Shown piece after piece: positions 30,948 to 40,565 of a stretch of 64,000 nt of DNA (its first letter is position 1; each line of letters starts with the position of its first letter). A program made the translations under genes and the position numbers. Origin of the DNA: JAIDVZ01 sp964486285 (GTDB lineage: Bacteria; Verrucomicrobiota; Verrucomicrobiia; Opitutales; JAIRKQ01); NCBI GenBank assembly GCA_964486285.1, contig CAZALH010000001.1:1-64000 (forward strand). Reading direction: 5' to 3'. A model generated the notes under the pieces. It was not told where the DNA came from. It searched no databases and saw nothing but the letters and a program-made list of their open reading frames with translations.

Positions 30948-33900
30948 TTAACCTAAAAAATTGTAACTGCGAAACTTATCAAGCACATTTAACATAACAC
31001 TTGTACCATCCATTCCTTCATCATTTTCACGATTTTTCTTACCGAGCATAAATCCAGCAGACTTAACATCATTAATAGACTTAATGCCACTTTTCCAAGC
31101 ATTTATAAACATAGTTGATAAAACATGTAAGTTTGGAGCTGATAAAAATAAACGAAGAGATTGCGACTGATCTATCCAATGCTGTACAATAGCAGCATGT
31201 TCAATTAACACATCCCAATTAATCATAAAAGCAGTGCTATATAAATTTTTAATATTATCTGGAATTTCATCTATCGCTGCTAACTCACCTTCAAAATATC
31301 GAATTTGTTTATGAATTTCTTTATTCCAACATGAATATTTTTTCAATGTAGTCACCAATTCCTGGCTTATAATCATCATTTCATGATTATCAGATAATTT
31401 TTTAATAAACACATTACGGGTCGCCGGTGTTAAACCAGGATAACATCCCATTAATCGAGAAATTTTTCGAGTAGGAGAAATAGCGTTAAGATACACATTT
31501 CTAATGCCAAATTTTTTTAAGTTTTCACGCAAAGAGTCCCAATTTAAAGTTGTTTGAAATTTCTTGCTAGAAAAATCCATAGGAAGCTTACCTAAGCTCC
31601 ATTCTGTTTGGTCACAAATTGGGCATTTGCCAAATTTCTTTGCTAATTCAACCGACTCACTTATAGTCTCAAATGCTATGAATTCAAAACATTCATTACT
31701 AAAACTAAAAGCCTCTTTACTATCAAATGGCAGATTTTTGTGATATAAAGCATTCTGGAACCCCATAACACCTAACCCAATAGCACGATACTTTTGCGCA
31801 AATTTTTTTGAAGCATCAGTAGGATAAAAATTACCATCAACGATCGTATCAAGTGCACGTACTGCAACTCGCACAGTATTTCTTAAAGATTCATAATCTA
31901 ATGAACCGTCCGGCAACAAGTGCTTGCTTATATCTAGCGATCCAGTATTGCAAACTGCAGTTTCGTCAATATCCGAATTTAACATATGCTCGAGACATAA
32001 ATTAGGAGAATGAATAACTCCATTTTTGCACATATTTGCATAATTACTTGTATCTTTAAAAGCTATCTTAGGATACCCAGTTTCAAAGATCCTTTGCATT
32101 ATTTTTTGCCACAATTCTTGGGCTGATAATTTTTTAGAAAATATTTCCCCATTTGCAGCTTTCTTTTCAAGTTCCACATATAATGCTTCAAACTTATCAC
32201 CATATAAATCATGCAAATTGCAAGCGTCTTCAGGGTTAAATAATGTCCAATCACCATTTTCTCCTAGACATTTCATAAAAAGATTAGGGATCCACAAAAC
32301 AGTGCCCAATTCTTCATTATATGAGCCTACAAAGCTATTTTTCTTTTTGAAATCAATAAATTCTTGGACATCGCAGTGCCAAATTTCCAAAGTAGCAATT
32401 CCACGTCCACGCCTACGTTCAGTGCCTTGATTAGCTACTGCTAATTGATGTTGATGCAATTGTAAAAATGGAATAATCCCCGGTGAATCTCCACGTGTCC
32501 CTTTTATACGTGTACCACGTCCGCGAATATTACTCCATGAACCACCTACGCCGCCACCCCACTTAGAAATAAATGCATTATCTGCAATTCCTCGACTCAT
32601 AATACTTTCGAGGTTATCATTAACATGATAAACATAACTTGCACACATTTGAGCCTTCGGTGTACCGGCATAATAAAGAGTAGGAGTTGACAAGCAAAAT
32701 TGACGATTTTTTAATAGATTATACAATGCAATAACATCGTCTTCTGAACACGATTCTTTCGATAAAAACACACCCATCGCAACTCGCATCCACAGCATTT
32801 GCGGTGTTTCCAAAATTTCTTGCTCATCATTCCGCATGAGATAATTTTCCACTAAACTTTGTAAAGCAATAGCATCAAATTTAAGATCAGCACTAACATC
32901 TAAAACATTCGCCAACTTTTGTAGATCATAGTTTAACATTTTAGGATGTAACAATCCAAGTTTTACAGATTTATTAATGTATTCTATAAATATCTCGGCC
33001 TCTCTTGTTGATAAGGCAGAAATATCGTCTTTTACGCAGTGCCAATTAAAAATTTTTTCATACAAATACAGCAACTGTATACGTGCTGCAAAAATAGCAA
33101 ATTCTGGATCTTTTTCAATCAATCCACGAGCATTTTCAATAATTTTGTCCTGAAATTCTTGCCTACTGATTTCATTGTATATTCCTTCACGTAAAGCAGC
33201 AACTACTTCATTATTTGTTAGATGAGAATCGATACCGTCACGTGCAAATGATATTCTTGCCTGCAAATCAGATACATCCCACAAAGAAGTGCTTCCATCA
33301 TTTTCATTAATAAGAATTATAGATTCTTGATATTTCTCTTCTGTAACATTATCTTGTTCTTCATCTATAATATCCCTACGCATTTGTGCTCGTTGTGCCC
33401 TATACAAAATATAGGCCTCTGCCACTTTAAAAAATCCTGCGCGCATAAGCTCTTCTTGCACAGCATCTTGCACATCTTCAATATACACAAAAGACAACCC
33501 AGAATTGATAATATTTTCAGTAACTTTTTCTGAAATTTCTGAAGCTGGAGAAGCATCTTGATTAACCGCTGCAAATGCTTGGATAACAGCGCGTTCAATT
33601 TTTGACTCATTCCATGGAACTACCTGCTTATTTCTACGAATAAGTTTAATATAGTGCTTGCAACGCTGAACATTGCTATAAATGTCATATTCTAAATGCT
33701 TCTTTAGTACAAAACTTCTTGCAATATCACTTGCACCATTTCGAACCAATACTTCTTCTATTATACTATTAATTGCATCTTTGTTAAGTGATTGGGTCTC
33801 ATATTTTAACGTTTCTAACGCAATACTTTTTAGTAAATCAGTAACTAAATTCTTATTACTCTCTGTAAAAATGTCAGATTCTCCACGAGTTAAACAAATA

Positions 33901-34061
33901 TTTGTCAACGCTTCTCCAATCTCTAGAGCTACATTAAACATATTAACATCTGAATGAGCGCCTAATGTATCTACAATTTTTCCCCAATTGAAATGGGGTT
34001 TTTCTTCACTAGGAGTAGCAATTAATCGTTTAAGTTCTAAAATTTCTTGTGGATCTAACAT
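30948..34061 (-). CDS. nrdA: divergent class I-type ribonucleotide reductase alpha subunit
   Basis: About 1037 residues. Two or three ATP-cone-like modules fill the first third (a clear one near IKLIRRNKQVVPWNESKIER), then the reductase barrel. The redox Cys in MCASYVYHV, the NLCLE motif with the thiyl-radical Cys and its Glu, and the partner Cys in AVCNTGS are kept. Unusual: the phosphate loop reads SPTRKIS instead of PTGT-S type; the position of the usual YY pair reads AWKSGIKSINDVKS with no Tyr; and the C-terminus has no Cys pair. No nrdB is in the window. Start 34061 is preferred to 34124, which lies at the end of a terminator; TTGACG is 36 nt upstream of 34061. Confidence 0.82.
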   Translation of the reverse strand: MLDPQEILELKRLIATPSEEKPHFNWGKIVDTLGAHSDVNMFNVALEIGEALTNICLTRGESDIFTESNKNLVTDLLKSIALETLKYETQSLNKDAINSIIEEVLVRNGASDIARSFVLKKHLEYDIYSNVQRCKHYIKLIRRNKQVVPWNESKIERAVIQAFAAVNQDASPASEISEKVTENIINSGLSFVYIEDVQDAVQEELMRAGFFKVAEAYILYRAQRAQMRRDIIDEEQDNVTEEKYQESIILINENDGSTSLWDVSDLQARISFARDGIDSHLTNNEVVAALREGIYNEISRQEFQDKIIENARGLIEKDPEFAIFAARIQLLYLYEKIFNWHCVKDDISALSTREAEIFIEYINKSVKLGLLHPKMLNYDLQKLANVLDVSADLKFDAIALQSLVENYLMRNDEQEILETPQMLWMRVAMGVFLSKESCSEDDVIALYNLLKNRQFCLSTPTLYYAGTPKAQMCASYVYHVNDNLESIMSRGIADNAFISKWGGGVGGSWSNIRGRGTRIKGTRGDSPGIIPFLQLHQHQLAVANQGTERRRGRGIATLEIWHCDVQEFIDFKKKNSFVGSYNEELGTVLWIPNLFMKCLGENGDWTLFNPEDACNLHDLYGDKFEALYVELEKKAANGEIFSKKLSAQELWQKIMQRIFETGYPKIAFKDTSNYANMCKNGVIHSPNLCLEHMLNSDIDETAVCNTGSLDISKHLLPDGSLDYESLRNTVRVAVRALDTIVDGNFYPTDASKKFAQKYRAIGLGVMGFQNALYHKNLPFDSKEAFSFSNECFEFIAFETISESVELAKKFGKCPICDQTEWSLGKLPMDFSSKKFQTTLNWDSLRENLKKFGIRNVYLNAISPTRKISRLMGCYPGLTPATRNVFIKKLSDNHEMMIISQELVTTLKKYSCWNKEIHKQIRYFEGELAAIDEIPDNIKNLYSTAFMINWDVLIEHAAIVQHWIDQSQSLRLFLSAPNLHVLSTMFINAWKSGIKSINDVKSAGFMLGKKNRENDEGMDGTSVMLNVLDKFRSYNFLG

Positions 34062-34068
34062 AAGTTTT

Positions 34069-34097
34069 AAATTAAATTTAAATAAATCAACCGTCAA
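34069..34097 (-). promoter_or_regulatory. candidate leaderless promoter of the nrdA-like gene
   Basis: TTGACG (34097-34092), a 17-bp spacer and TAATTT (34074-34069) would start transcription at or next to the ATG at 34061. It lies between the nrdD terminator and the gene, so it could provide separate expression. The -10 is weak. Confidence 0.35.
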
Positions 34098-34127
34098 TAT
34101 TTCACGCAAAATATGACTTACCATTTA

Positions 34128-34162
34128 TAAAAAAAGCTGGGAAATACAACATTTCACCAGCT
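34128..34162 (-). terminator. rho-independent terminator after nrdD
   Basis: On the minus strand AGCTGG(T)GAAAT pairs with ATTTCCCAGCT around a 5-nt loop: 11 bp with one bulged T, followed by seven T. It lies 37 bp after the nrdD stop and just before the nrdA-like gene, so the two reductase genes are at least partly separate units. Confidence 0.8.
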
Positions 34163-34198
34163 CGAATATATCAAAAAAACGACTCAATAAACGATAAT

Positions 34199-36349
34199 CT
34201 AGCAAGCTTGCGCACAAACACAAGAATTTTTTAAATTAAAGTGCAAATTTGATCGCATCTTAAATTCTGCTTGTTTACCATCATTCCATTGCTGGACTGG
34301 ACGTAAATAACCAACAATACGAGAATAAATCTCTGTTTGTTTTCCACAATGTGGACAAGTGGCTTGTTCACCGGCCAAATAACCATGCTCCTGACAAACC
34401 GAAAATGTTGGTGTTAAAGAATAATACGGCAACTTGTAATTTTCTGCGACTTTTTTCACCAGTGCTTTAACTACATTTTTATCTGAAACACGTTCTCCTA
34501 AAAATAGATGAACAACGGTGCCACCAGTAAATTTTGTTTGTAATTCATCTTGATGATCTAATACTTCGAATAAATCATCGGTATAATTTACAGGAACATG
34601 GATAGAGTTAGTATAAAAAGGAACATCATTGTTACTTTTTTGCATTTCTTCATTAGCCGCCAAAATTGCATCACCAAAACGATTTTTATCCTTTCTAGCT
34701 AATCTAAATGATGTCCCTTCTGCTGGAGTAGCTTCTAAGTTATAATGATTTCCTGTTTTCTTTTGAAACTCTAAAATCTTCTCACGCATAAAATCTAATA
34801 CTTCCAAAGCAAATGCTTTTCCTTCTGGAGAAGTAATATCTTTTTTCAAAAAATTCAAACATGCCTCATTCATACCAACAAGCCCAATTGTCGAAAAATG
34901 ATTTTTCCAATACTTCCCAAATCTTTCATAAATATGTTTTAGATAAAAAGTGGTATATGGATACAGATTCGAGGCTGTCAATTTTTCTAGTAATTCACGC
35001 TTAATTTCAAGACTTTCACTCGCAAGTTCCATCAAATTGGACAACCTCGACAAAAATTCTGTTTTAGATTTTGATAAAAATCCGATTCTTGGTAAATTAA
35101 TAGTAACAACTCCAACACTACCAGTCAATGGATTGGCTCCAAACAACCCACCACCACGTTTATCAAGTTGAGTATTATCTATACGTAGTCGACAACACAT
35201 TGATCGCGAATCTTCAGGATTCATATCAGAATTAATGAAGTTAGAAAAATATGGAATACCATACTTTCCTGTCATTTCCCATAAACCATCAAGATTTGGA
35301 TTATCCCAATCAAAATCTTTAGTTAGATTAATTGTCGGTATCGGAAATGTCATAATTCTACCGCGAGCATCTCCTTCAGTCATAACCTCAAATAATGCTC
35401 GGTTAAAAATATTCATTTCTTCTTGGAATTCTGAATATTTATTCTCCTTGACCTCACCACCAATTATTACCGGTTCATTAGCTATATGTTTAGGACAAAA
35501 CAAATCCAAGGTAATGTTAGTAAACGGCGTCTGAAATCCTACTCTTGTAGGAACATTAACATTAAAAACAAATTCCTGTAATGCTTGTTTTACCTGATCG
35601 TAACTTAAATTATCAAATCTAATAAATGGTGCTAGTAGTGTATCAAAATTTGAAAACGCCTGAGCTCCTGCGGCTTCTCCCTGTAATGTATAAAAGAAAT
35701 TAACTACTTGTCCTAAAGCTGTACGAAAATGTTTTGGTGGACGTGCTTCAATTTTACCAGACACCCCACAAAACCCTTCACGTAACAAATCTCCTAAATC
35801 CCAACCAACACAATAAACCGACAGTTGATTAAGATCGTGAATATGAAAATCACCTGATTCATGTGCTTTCCTAATGCTAGCTGGATAAACACTGTTTAAC
35901 CAATAAGTTTGACTTAATGCGCCTGACAGATAATGATTTAACCCCTGTAGGGAATAACTCATATTACTATTTTCTTTTACCTCCCAATCTGCACGTGAGA
36001 TATATTGATTAATACGTTCTACTTCTGATTGTTTAGTTAGCTCTGGCAATCTATTACGCCTATCACGAGCAAGAATAAATGTCTTAGCAGCTATATGATA
36101 TTTTGACAGCATTAAAGTTTGTTCAATCAAATCTTCCACTTGATCTACTGTTGGTTGTTGCCCTGGATAGCGCTCCCAAATTTTTGAAATTACTTCACGA
36201 GTAAGGTCCCAAGCAATATTGGATGAATATTCATGAGTCGCTTTTCCTGCCTCAAACAAAATTTGGTAAATTTGACCATGCAATATAACCTCATTGGACA
36301 TATTACAAACTGTGTTAGCTGCCGCCTTATTTGCTGCTACTTTTTCCAT
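34199..36349 (-). CDS. nrdD: anaerobic (class III) ribonucleoside-triphosphate reductase NrdD
   Basis: 716 residues, standard length. A glycyl-radical enzyme that makes dNTPs without oxygen. An ATP-cone-like N-terminus (about 20-100) precedes the barrel, with active-site cysteines in SVYCVGWDLGDLL and SMCCRLRID. The zinc site is CQEHGYLAGEQATCPHCG, and the glycyl-radical region is RIVGYLRPVQQWNDGK near residue 680. The C-terminal tail ends in CVCAQAC, a Cys cluster of unknown use. The activase gene nrdG is not in the window. Tandem NrdR boxes and a promoter lie 50-95 bp upstream. Confidence 0.95.
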   Translation of the reverse strand: MEKVAANKAAANTVCNMSNEVILHGQIYQILFEAGKATHEYSSNIAWDLTREVISKIWERYPGQQPTVDQVEDLIEQTLMLSKYHIAAKTFILARDRRNRLPELTKQSEVERINQYISRADWEVKENSNMSYSLQGLNHYLSGALSQTYWLNSVYPASIRKAHESGDFHIHDLNQLSVYCVGWDLGDLLREGFCGVSGKIEARPPKHFRTALGQVVNFFYTLQGEAAGAQAFSNFDTLLAPFIRFDNLSYDQVKQALQEFVFNVNVPTRVGFQTPFTNITLDLFCPKHIANEPVIIGGEVKENKYSEFQEEMNIFNRALFEVMTEGDARGRIMTFPIPTINLTKDFDWDNPNLDGLWEMTGKYGIPYFSNFINSDMNPEDSRSMCCRLRIDNTQLDKRGGGLFGANPLTGSVGVVTINLPRIGFLSKSKTEFLSRLSNLMELASESLEIKRELLEKLTASNLYPYTTFYLKHIYERFGKYWKNHFSTIGLVGMNEACLNFLKKDITSPEGKAFALEVLDFMREKILEFQKKTGNHYNLEATPAEGTSFRLARKDKNRFGDAILAANEEMQKSNNDVPFYTNSIHVPVNYTDDLFEVLDHQDELQTKFTGGTVVHLFLGERVSDKNVVKALVKKVAENYKLPYYSLTPTFSVCQEHGYLAGEQATCPHCGKQTEIYSRIVGYLRPVQQWNDGKQAEFKMRSNLHFNLKNSCVCAQAC

Positions 36350-36396
36350 AATTTTAAAAAAATTCTAATTAAGTTTAGGGATTAAAATCAGAAAAA

Positions 36397-36412
36397 ACAC
36401 TATATATAATGC
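36397..36412 (-). promoter_or_regulatory. NrdR box, promoter-proximal (nrdD)
   Basis: ACACTATATATAATGC on the plus strand matches the palindromic NrdR consensus ACACTATATATAGTGT at 14 of 16 positions. It covers the -10 of the nrdD promoter (TATATA, 36406-36401). NrdR represses ribonucleotide reductase genes in response to dATP/ATP. Confidence 0.75.
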
Positions 36413-36429
36413 CAACTTCAATCTTTCAA
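36401..36429 (-). promoter_or_regulatory. nrdD promoter
   Basis: TTGAAA (36429-36424), a 17-bp spacer and TATATA (36406-36401) on the minus strand. It is flanked and overlapped by the two NrdR boxes, so repressor binding would block polymerase. The 5' leader to the nrdD ATG would be about 45 nt. Confidence 0.6.
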
Positions 36430-36444
36430 TACCATATATAGTGC
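36429..36444 (-). promoter_or_regulatory. NrdR box, promoter-distal (nrdD)
   Basis: ATACCATATATAGTGC matches the NrdR consensus at 13 of 16 positions. Its start is 32 bp from that of the proximal box, close to three helical turns, the spacing seen for paired NrdR boxes. It borders the -35 element. Confidence 0.75.
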
Positions 36445-36597
36445 AAAAAATTTGTCTAGCAAAAATTCTCAATTTCTTTGAAAGAAAAATTTAAAAATTT
36501 TCAACCAACGAACTAATAAAGACTTATTAAAAATTTTTTTAACCTCCAGAAAATTTTTGCCACTTCTTAAGTGAAACTTTTTTTAGCAATTTTCAAT

Positions 36598-37680
36598 TTA
36601 TTCATTACTAGAAGTTTCACTGTCAGACGATGACATAGCGGCAGAAGAACCGCTAGACGAAGAATTCCATGTTCTCAACATTTGCATGTCATCTTTTGAT
36701 AATCCACTGTACAATCTAAACAATATTTTCTCCTCCACACTCAACTTTTCTGGTGAACGATCGCAAAATATGTCAAGTGCCATTTTTAGCATTACTGCAA
36801 CATCACCATCGAAGCTTTCAGGATCATTGCAAAATTCTCGTACAACCTGTAATACTTGAGGATATAGATCTAATGTCTGTTTCATGAGCTTCATTCTTTC
36901 ATTATTATCAAATAAATGAAAAAAACTTTGAATGACATTTCTTTTCAGATCTCTATCAAAAGGATCGTCATCATTCTTTGAATTACTTTGCAACATGCAA
37001 TGAGCTATTAGCCCTGGCCTACTTAATAACAAATCTTTATCTTTACTAAGATTAAGAAATAATGTCACTCCTCCAAACAATGCTTGTGCTTCAGATATAC
37101 CCATATACTTCAAAAATTCTTTATTATCAGCATTACATACTTTATCTGGATTAAAATTTTTATATACTTTCTCATTTGATCGATCAAACGATGCAAATAC
37201 TTCTTCAGATTCATCACTGGCCAGCTCATTCGATGAAACTGAAGTATCACTTCCAAACATACAACTATCTGATTGATGTGATGAACTAAAACCATCAGAT
37301 AAATCAGATTCATTATATTTTTTACCACTTATGTAATCATTACTCGACTGTGACGACAAAGGGAAACTTTTCAAACTATCTCCTACACTAACACTAACTT
37401 CAAACCTGCTAGATTTACTAACTGATGTACCTCTCGACTGTGACGATACTGAGGAAGTTTTCATATTAGAATTTGTTAAGCTGCGATCAGTAGCAACCTT
37501 CCCACTAATTGAAAACCTACCAACCTTCCGGCTACTAACTGAATTTTCACTTAATTGCGACGGCGGATTTGAAATTTTCTTACCAGATACAGAAACTTGC
37601 AATTTTTTACCTGAATTACCTACACTTGCAGCACTTACTAAACCACTTTCTCCAACACTATTAATCTCACTCATGCTCAT
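36598..37680 (-). CDS. Ser-rich hypothetical protein with degenerate repeats
   Basis: About 360 residues from ATG 37680; an in-frame TTG at 37746 would add a very hydrophobic 22-residue start. Unknown family. The first half is Ser-rich with diverged repeats built on a Lys/Arg-x-x-Val-Ser-Val-Ser-Gly theme (LQVSVSGKK, GRFSISGKV, RFEVSVSVGD). An acidic stretch (SDESEEVFASFD) leads to a folded-looking helical C-terminal half of about 180 residues, ending in another Ser-rich acidic tail. Low-complexity Ser tails and lack of homology suggest a secreted or surface protein, but no signal is certain. Confidence 0.6.
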   Translation of the reverse strand: MSMSEINSVGESGLVSAASVGNSGKKLQVSVSGKKISNPPSQLSENSVSSRKVGRFSISGKVATDRSLTNSNMKTSSVSSQSRGTSVSKSSRFEVSVSVGDSLKSFPLSSQSSNDYISGKKYNESDLSDGFSSSHQSDSCMFGSDTSVSSNELASDESEEVFASFDRSNEKVYKNFNPDKVCNADNKEFLKYMGISEAQALFGGVTLFLNLSKDKDLLLSRPGLIAHCMLQSNSKNDDDPFDRDLKRNVIQSFFHLFDNNERMKLMKQTLDLYPQVLQVVREFCNDPESFDGDVAVMLKMALDIFCDRSPEKLSVEEKILFRLYSGLSKDDMQMLRTWNSSSSGSSAAMSSSDSETSSNE

Positions 37681-37806
37681 ATGGAAAAAAAATAGCGTAT
37701 ACTTAAAACAACAAAACACAAGCATAATCAAGCAACATTCTATCAAAATTTTGATTGCTTATATTTCAGCAAAGACTAAACTAAATATAGTTTACGGAGA
37801 TTTTAT

Positions 37807-38745
37807 ATGAAAATTGGTATTGTAGGATCTGGATTTGTAGGAAGTGCAACAGCGTTTAGATTAATAACCGGACAAATAGCTAGTGAAGTAGCACTAGTTG
37901 ATATTGATAAGGAACGAGCAACAGCAGAAGCAATTGATATTCAAGATGCAGCACCAAGTACATGTGGAGGAGAAATATATGCTGGAGATTATGACGCTTT
38001 ACAGGGAGCAGGAATAGTTATTTTAACCGCTGGAGCGAACCAAAAACCTGGACAAACACGATTAGATTTATTAAAAGTAAATGCAAAAATTTTTTCAGGA
38101 ATTATTCCACAAGTATTAAAATTCGCTCCAAATGCTATTTTATTGGTAGCTTCAAATCCATTAGATGTAATGACTGAAATAACATTAAAATTATCAGGGC
38201 TACCAACTAATCAAGTAATTGGCAGTGGTACCGTTTTAGATAGCTCACGATTCATTACCCAACTGTCGCAACACTTACACATATCACCACATTCTATCAG
38301 TGCATATGTACTTGGTGAACATGGCGATAGTGAAGTATTGGTATGGTCGCAAGCGAGAGTTGGGATGTACAATGTTCAAGATATAGCACAACAAATCGGG
38401 CGTGAATTCACAGATGAAGTAAAAGCTAAAATTGATGATAATGTACGCAATGCAGCATATAAAATTATTGCTGGCAAAAAAGCAACCTTTTATGGTATCG
38501 CTGGTGCAATTGGTAAAATTTGCAAAGCAATAATATCAAACTCCAATAAAATACTGCCAATTTCATCACACCATGGAACAATCGCAGGTGCACGTAATAT
38601 TTGTCTTGCAATGCCGACAATTATAAACTCCAATGGCGTTGTCAAGGTTCTTGAACCACAGTTACCAGATGAAGAATATTCTGCTCTATCTAAAAGTGCA
38701 GCAATAATTGAAAATTATACTAAACAAATACTAGCTGAAATCTAA
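37807..38745 (+). CDS. ldh: L-lactate dehydrogenase
   Basis: 312 residues; reduces pyruvate to L-lactate with NADH. Rossmann motif GIVGSGFVGSATAF at the N-terminus, catalytic His in LGEHGDSEV (about residue 180), and NQKPGQTRLDLL, where Gln (not Arg) at the specificity position indicates lactate rather than malate dehydrogenase. A Shine-Dalgarno GGAG lies 8 bp before the ATG. It is a single gene whose stop overlaps the convergent ABC-F gene by 4 bp. It implies fermentative regeneration of NAD. Confidence 0.94.
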   Translation: MKIGIVGSGFVGSATAFRLITGQIASEVALVDIDKERATAEAIDIQDAAPSTCGGEIYAGDYDALQGAGIVILTAGANQKPGQTRLDLLKVNAKIFSGIIPQVLKFAPNAILLVASNPLDVMTEITLKLSGLPTNQVIGSGTVLDSSRFITQLSQHLHISPHSISAYVLGEHGDSEVLVWSQARVGMYNVQDIAQQIGREFTDEVKAKIDDNVRNAAYKIIAGKKATFYGIAGAIGKICKAIISNSNKILPISSHHGTIAGARNICLAMPTIINSNGVVKVLEPQLPDEEYSALSKSAAIIENYTKQILAEI

Positions 38746-40550
38746 TTTAAAATTTCTGCAGATTCCATTAAATTTAACCATGCTTCCTCACGTATTTTTA
38801 AGTCATTCACAACTTTTAAGTACTGTTCGTATACTGGTATTGAATAATTGCTATTTATTTCATACTCCAACTCAGATTTTTGATGGGATAACGACTCAAT
38901 TTCCGCTTCTAGAGCAGTAATCCTTCTCAAAATTTTTCTATCCGGCTTTTGAAGAACAGGTAACTTTTTTTCTTTCTCTTTCGTCTGAAATTTATTACGT
39001 GAAAGCAAAAATGACTTATAATCTTCTAACCCACCTGAAAAAATTTTACATGTATTATCATCAATGATGTAAAATTTATTACAGCTTGATTCAAGCATAT
39101 AGAAATCATGACTTATACAAATAACTGCCCCGGAATATTTTTTAAGCGACAAAACTAACGCCTCTCTAGCTTCAATATCTAAATGATTCGTTGGCTCATC
39201 AAGTATCAATACATGCGGACATTGAAATGATAAGATTGCCAATAATAAACGAGTTTTTTCTCCGCCCGATAATTGTTCTATTCGAGTTTTTGAACGCATA
39301 TCATTCAACCCAAAACTAGCGAGTATAGAACGTACTGTAGTTTCTGATTGCTCTGGATTATGTGTTTGAAATAACTCTAACGCCGTCAAATTAACATCTA
39401 ATTCATCCGTCTGTTGTTGTGAAAAATAAGCGATTTTTAGATTACGCGCTCGTTTAATATCTCCAGAAAATGGCAATAATTTTCCAGCAATGATCTTAGC
39501 CAGAGTAGATTTTCCATTGCCATTAGCACCCAAAAACGCTATACGTTCCCCGTAATCAATGCTCAAAGAAACATCATGTAAGATAATTTTATTATTATAT
39601 CCAGCGGAAACTTTTTCTAAAGAGATTAACTTGCGATCAACATCAACAATAGGGTTTTTTAAAGAAAACTGAACATCATAATTTGCAAAATCATGCTCTA
39701 TAGTTTCCATTTTTTCTAAAACTTTCAGCCTGCTTTGTACCTGTCGAGCTTTTGTTGACTTATACCTAAAACGATCAATAAATTCTTGAATATGGTCACG
39801 TTTTTTCTGCTGTGATTCATACTGCCGAAGCAACGATTGTTGTTTCTCATGCTTTGAACGAACAAATGTAGAATAATTTCCAGAATATAAAGTTAAATGT
39901 GAAGAATCGATATTTAATATCTTGTTACAAATCTTATCTAAAAATACTCTTTCATGCGACACTATTAACATCGCTTTTTTACTTGCACACAAAAATGATT
40001 CCAACCAAATAACAGATTCAAGATCTAAGTGATTCGTTGGCTCATCTAGTATGAGTATATCCGATGGTGCAAATAACGCAGCTGCCAAAGCAGCACGTAC
40101 CTGCCAACCACCAGAAAACGTCGCTAATGTTTTATTTAAATCTTCATTTTTAAAGCCTAATCCTGATAATATCATAGCTGCACGTGCGTCAGCAGAATTC
40201 CCATCAATCGTATCTAATTGTTCATAAATTTCTGCTAAATTTTGATCATGCTCACTGAGTTTCTTCCTAAGATTTATAAGGGTATGGTCAGCAGACAATA
40301 CGAAATCCAAAAGGCTTACATTTTTATTATCTATTTCTTGCTTAACATAAACAACTTTGGTGCCTTTCTTTATATAAATTCCACCAGCATTTACTTCTAA
40401 TTCTCCAGTAATTACTCGCAATAACGTAGTTTTACCACAACCGTTATGCCCAACAATACCGACCTTATCACCAGGGAAAATTGTAACCGACCCATTCTTA
40501 ATTAGGGTACGTGAACCTACGGAAATAGAAACATCTTTTAGCTCCAGCAT
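38742..40550 (-). CDS. ABC-F family ATPase (Uup-like)
   Basis: 602 residues with two ABC domains and no membrane part. Walker A GHNGCGKTTLL and GANGNGKSTLA; signatures FSGGWQVRAA and LSGGEKTRLL; Walker B LILDEPTNHLD twice. The linker between domains and the C-terminal coiled coil (DRKILRRITALEAEIESL) fit the Uup/YheS branch, soluble proteins acting on ribosomes. It begins 15 bp after tRNA-Val(CAC) and is probably cotranscribed with it. Confidence 0.9.
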   Translation of the reverse strand: MLELKDVSISVGSRTLIKNGSVTIFPGDKVGIVGHNGCGKTTLLRVITGELEVNAGGIYIKKGTKVVYVKQEIDNKNVSLLDFVLSADHTLINLRKKLSEHDQNLAEIYEQLDTIDGNSADARAAMILSGLGFKNEDLNKTLATFSGGWQVRAALAAALFAPSDILILDEPTNHLDLESVIWLESFLCASKKAMLIVSHERVFLDKICNKILNIDSSHLTLYSGNYSTFVRSKHEKQQSLLRQYESQQKKRDHIQEFIDRFRYKSTKARQVQSRLKVLEKMETIEHDFANYDVQFSLKNPIVDVDRKLISLEKVSAGYNNKIILHDVSLSIDYGERIAFLGANGNGKSTLAKIIAGKLLPFSGDIKRARNLKIAYFSQQQTDELDVNLTALELFQTHNPEQSETTVRSILASFGLNDMRSKTRIEQLSGGEKTRLLLAILSFQCPHVLILDEPTNHLDIEAREALVLSLKKYSGAVICISHDFYMLESSCNKFYIIDDNTCKIFSGGLEDYKSFLLSRNKFQTKEKEKKLPVLQKPDRKILRRITALEAEIESLSHQKSELEYEINSNYSIPVYEQYLKVVNDLKIREEAWLNLMESAEILN

Positions 40551-40565
40551 AAGTCATATTAACCT

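Noticed and set aside
36562..36585. Hairpin CACTT-CTT-AAGTG followed by T run
   Set aside because: It points along the plus strand, where no gene precedes it, and the stem is only 5 bp; on the minus strand it lacks a T tail.
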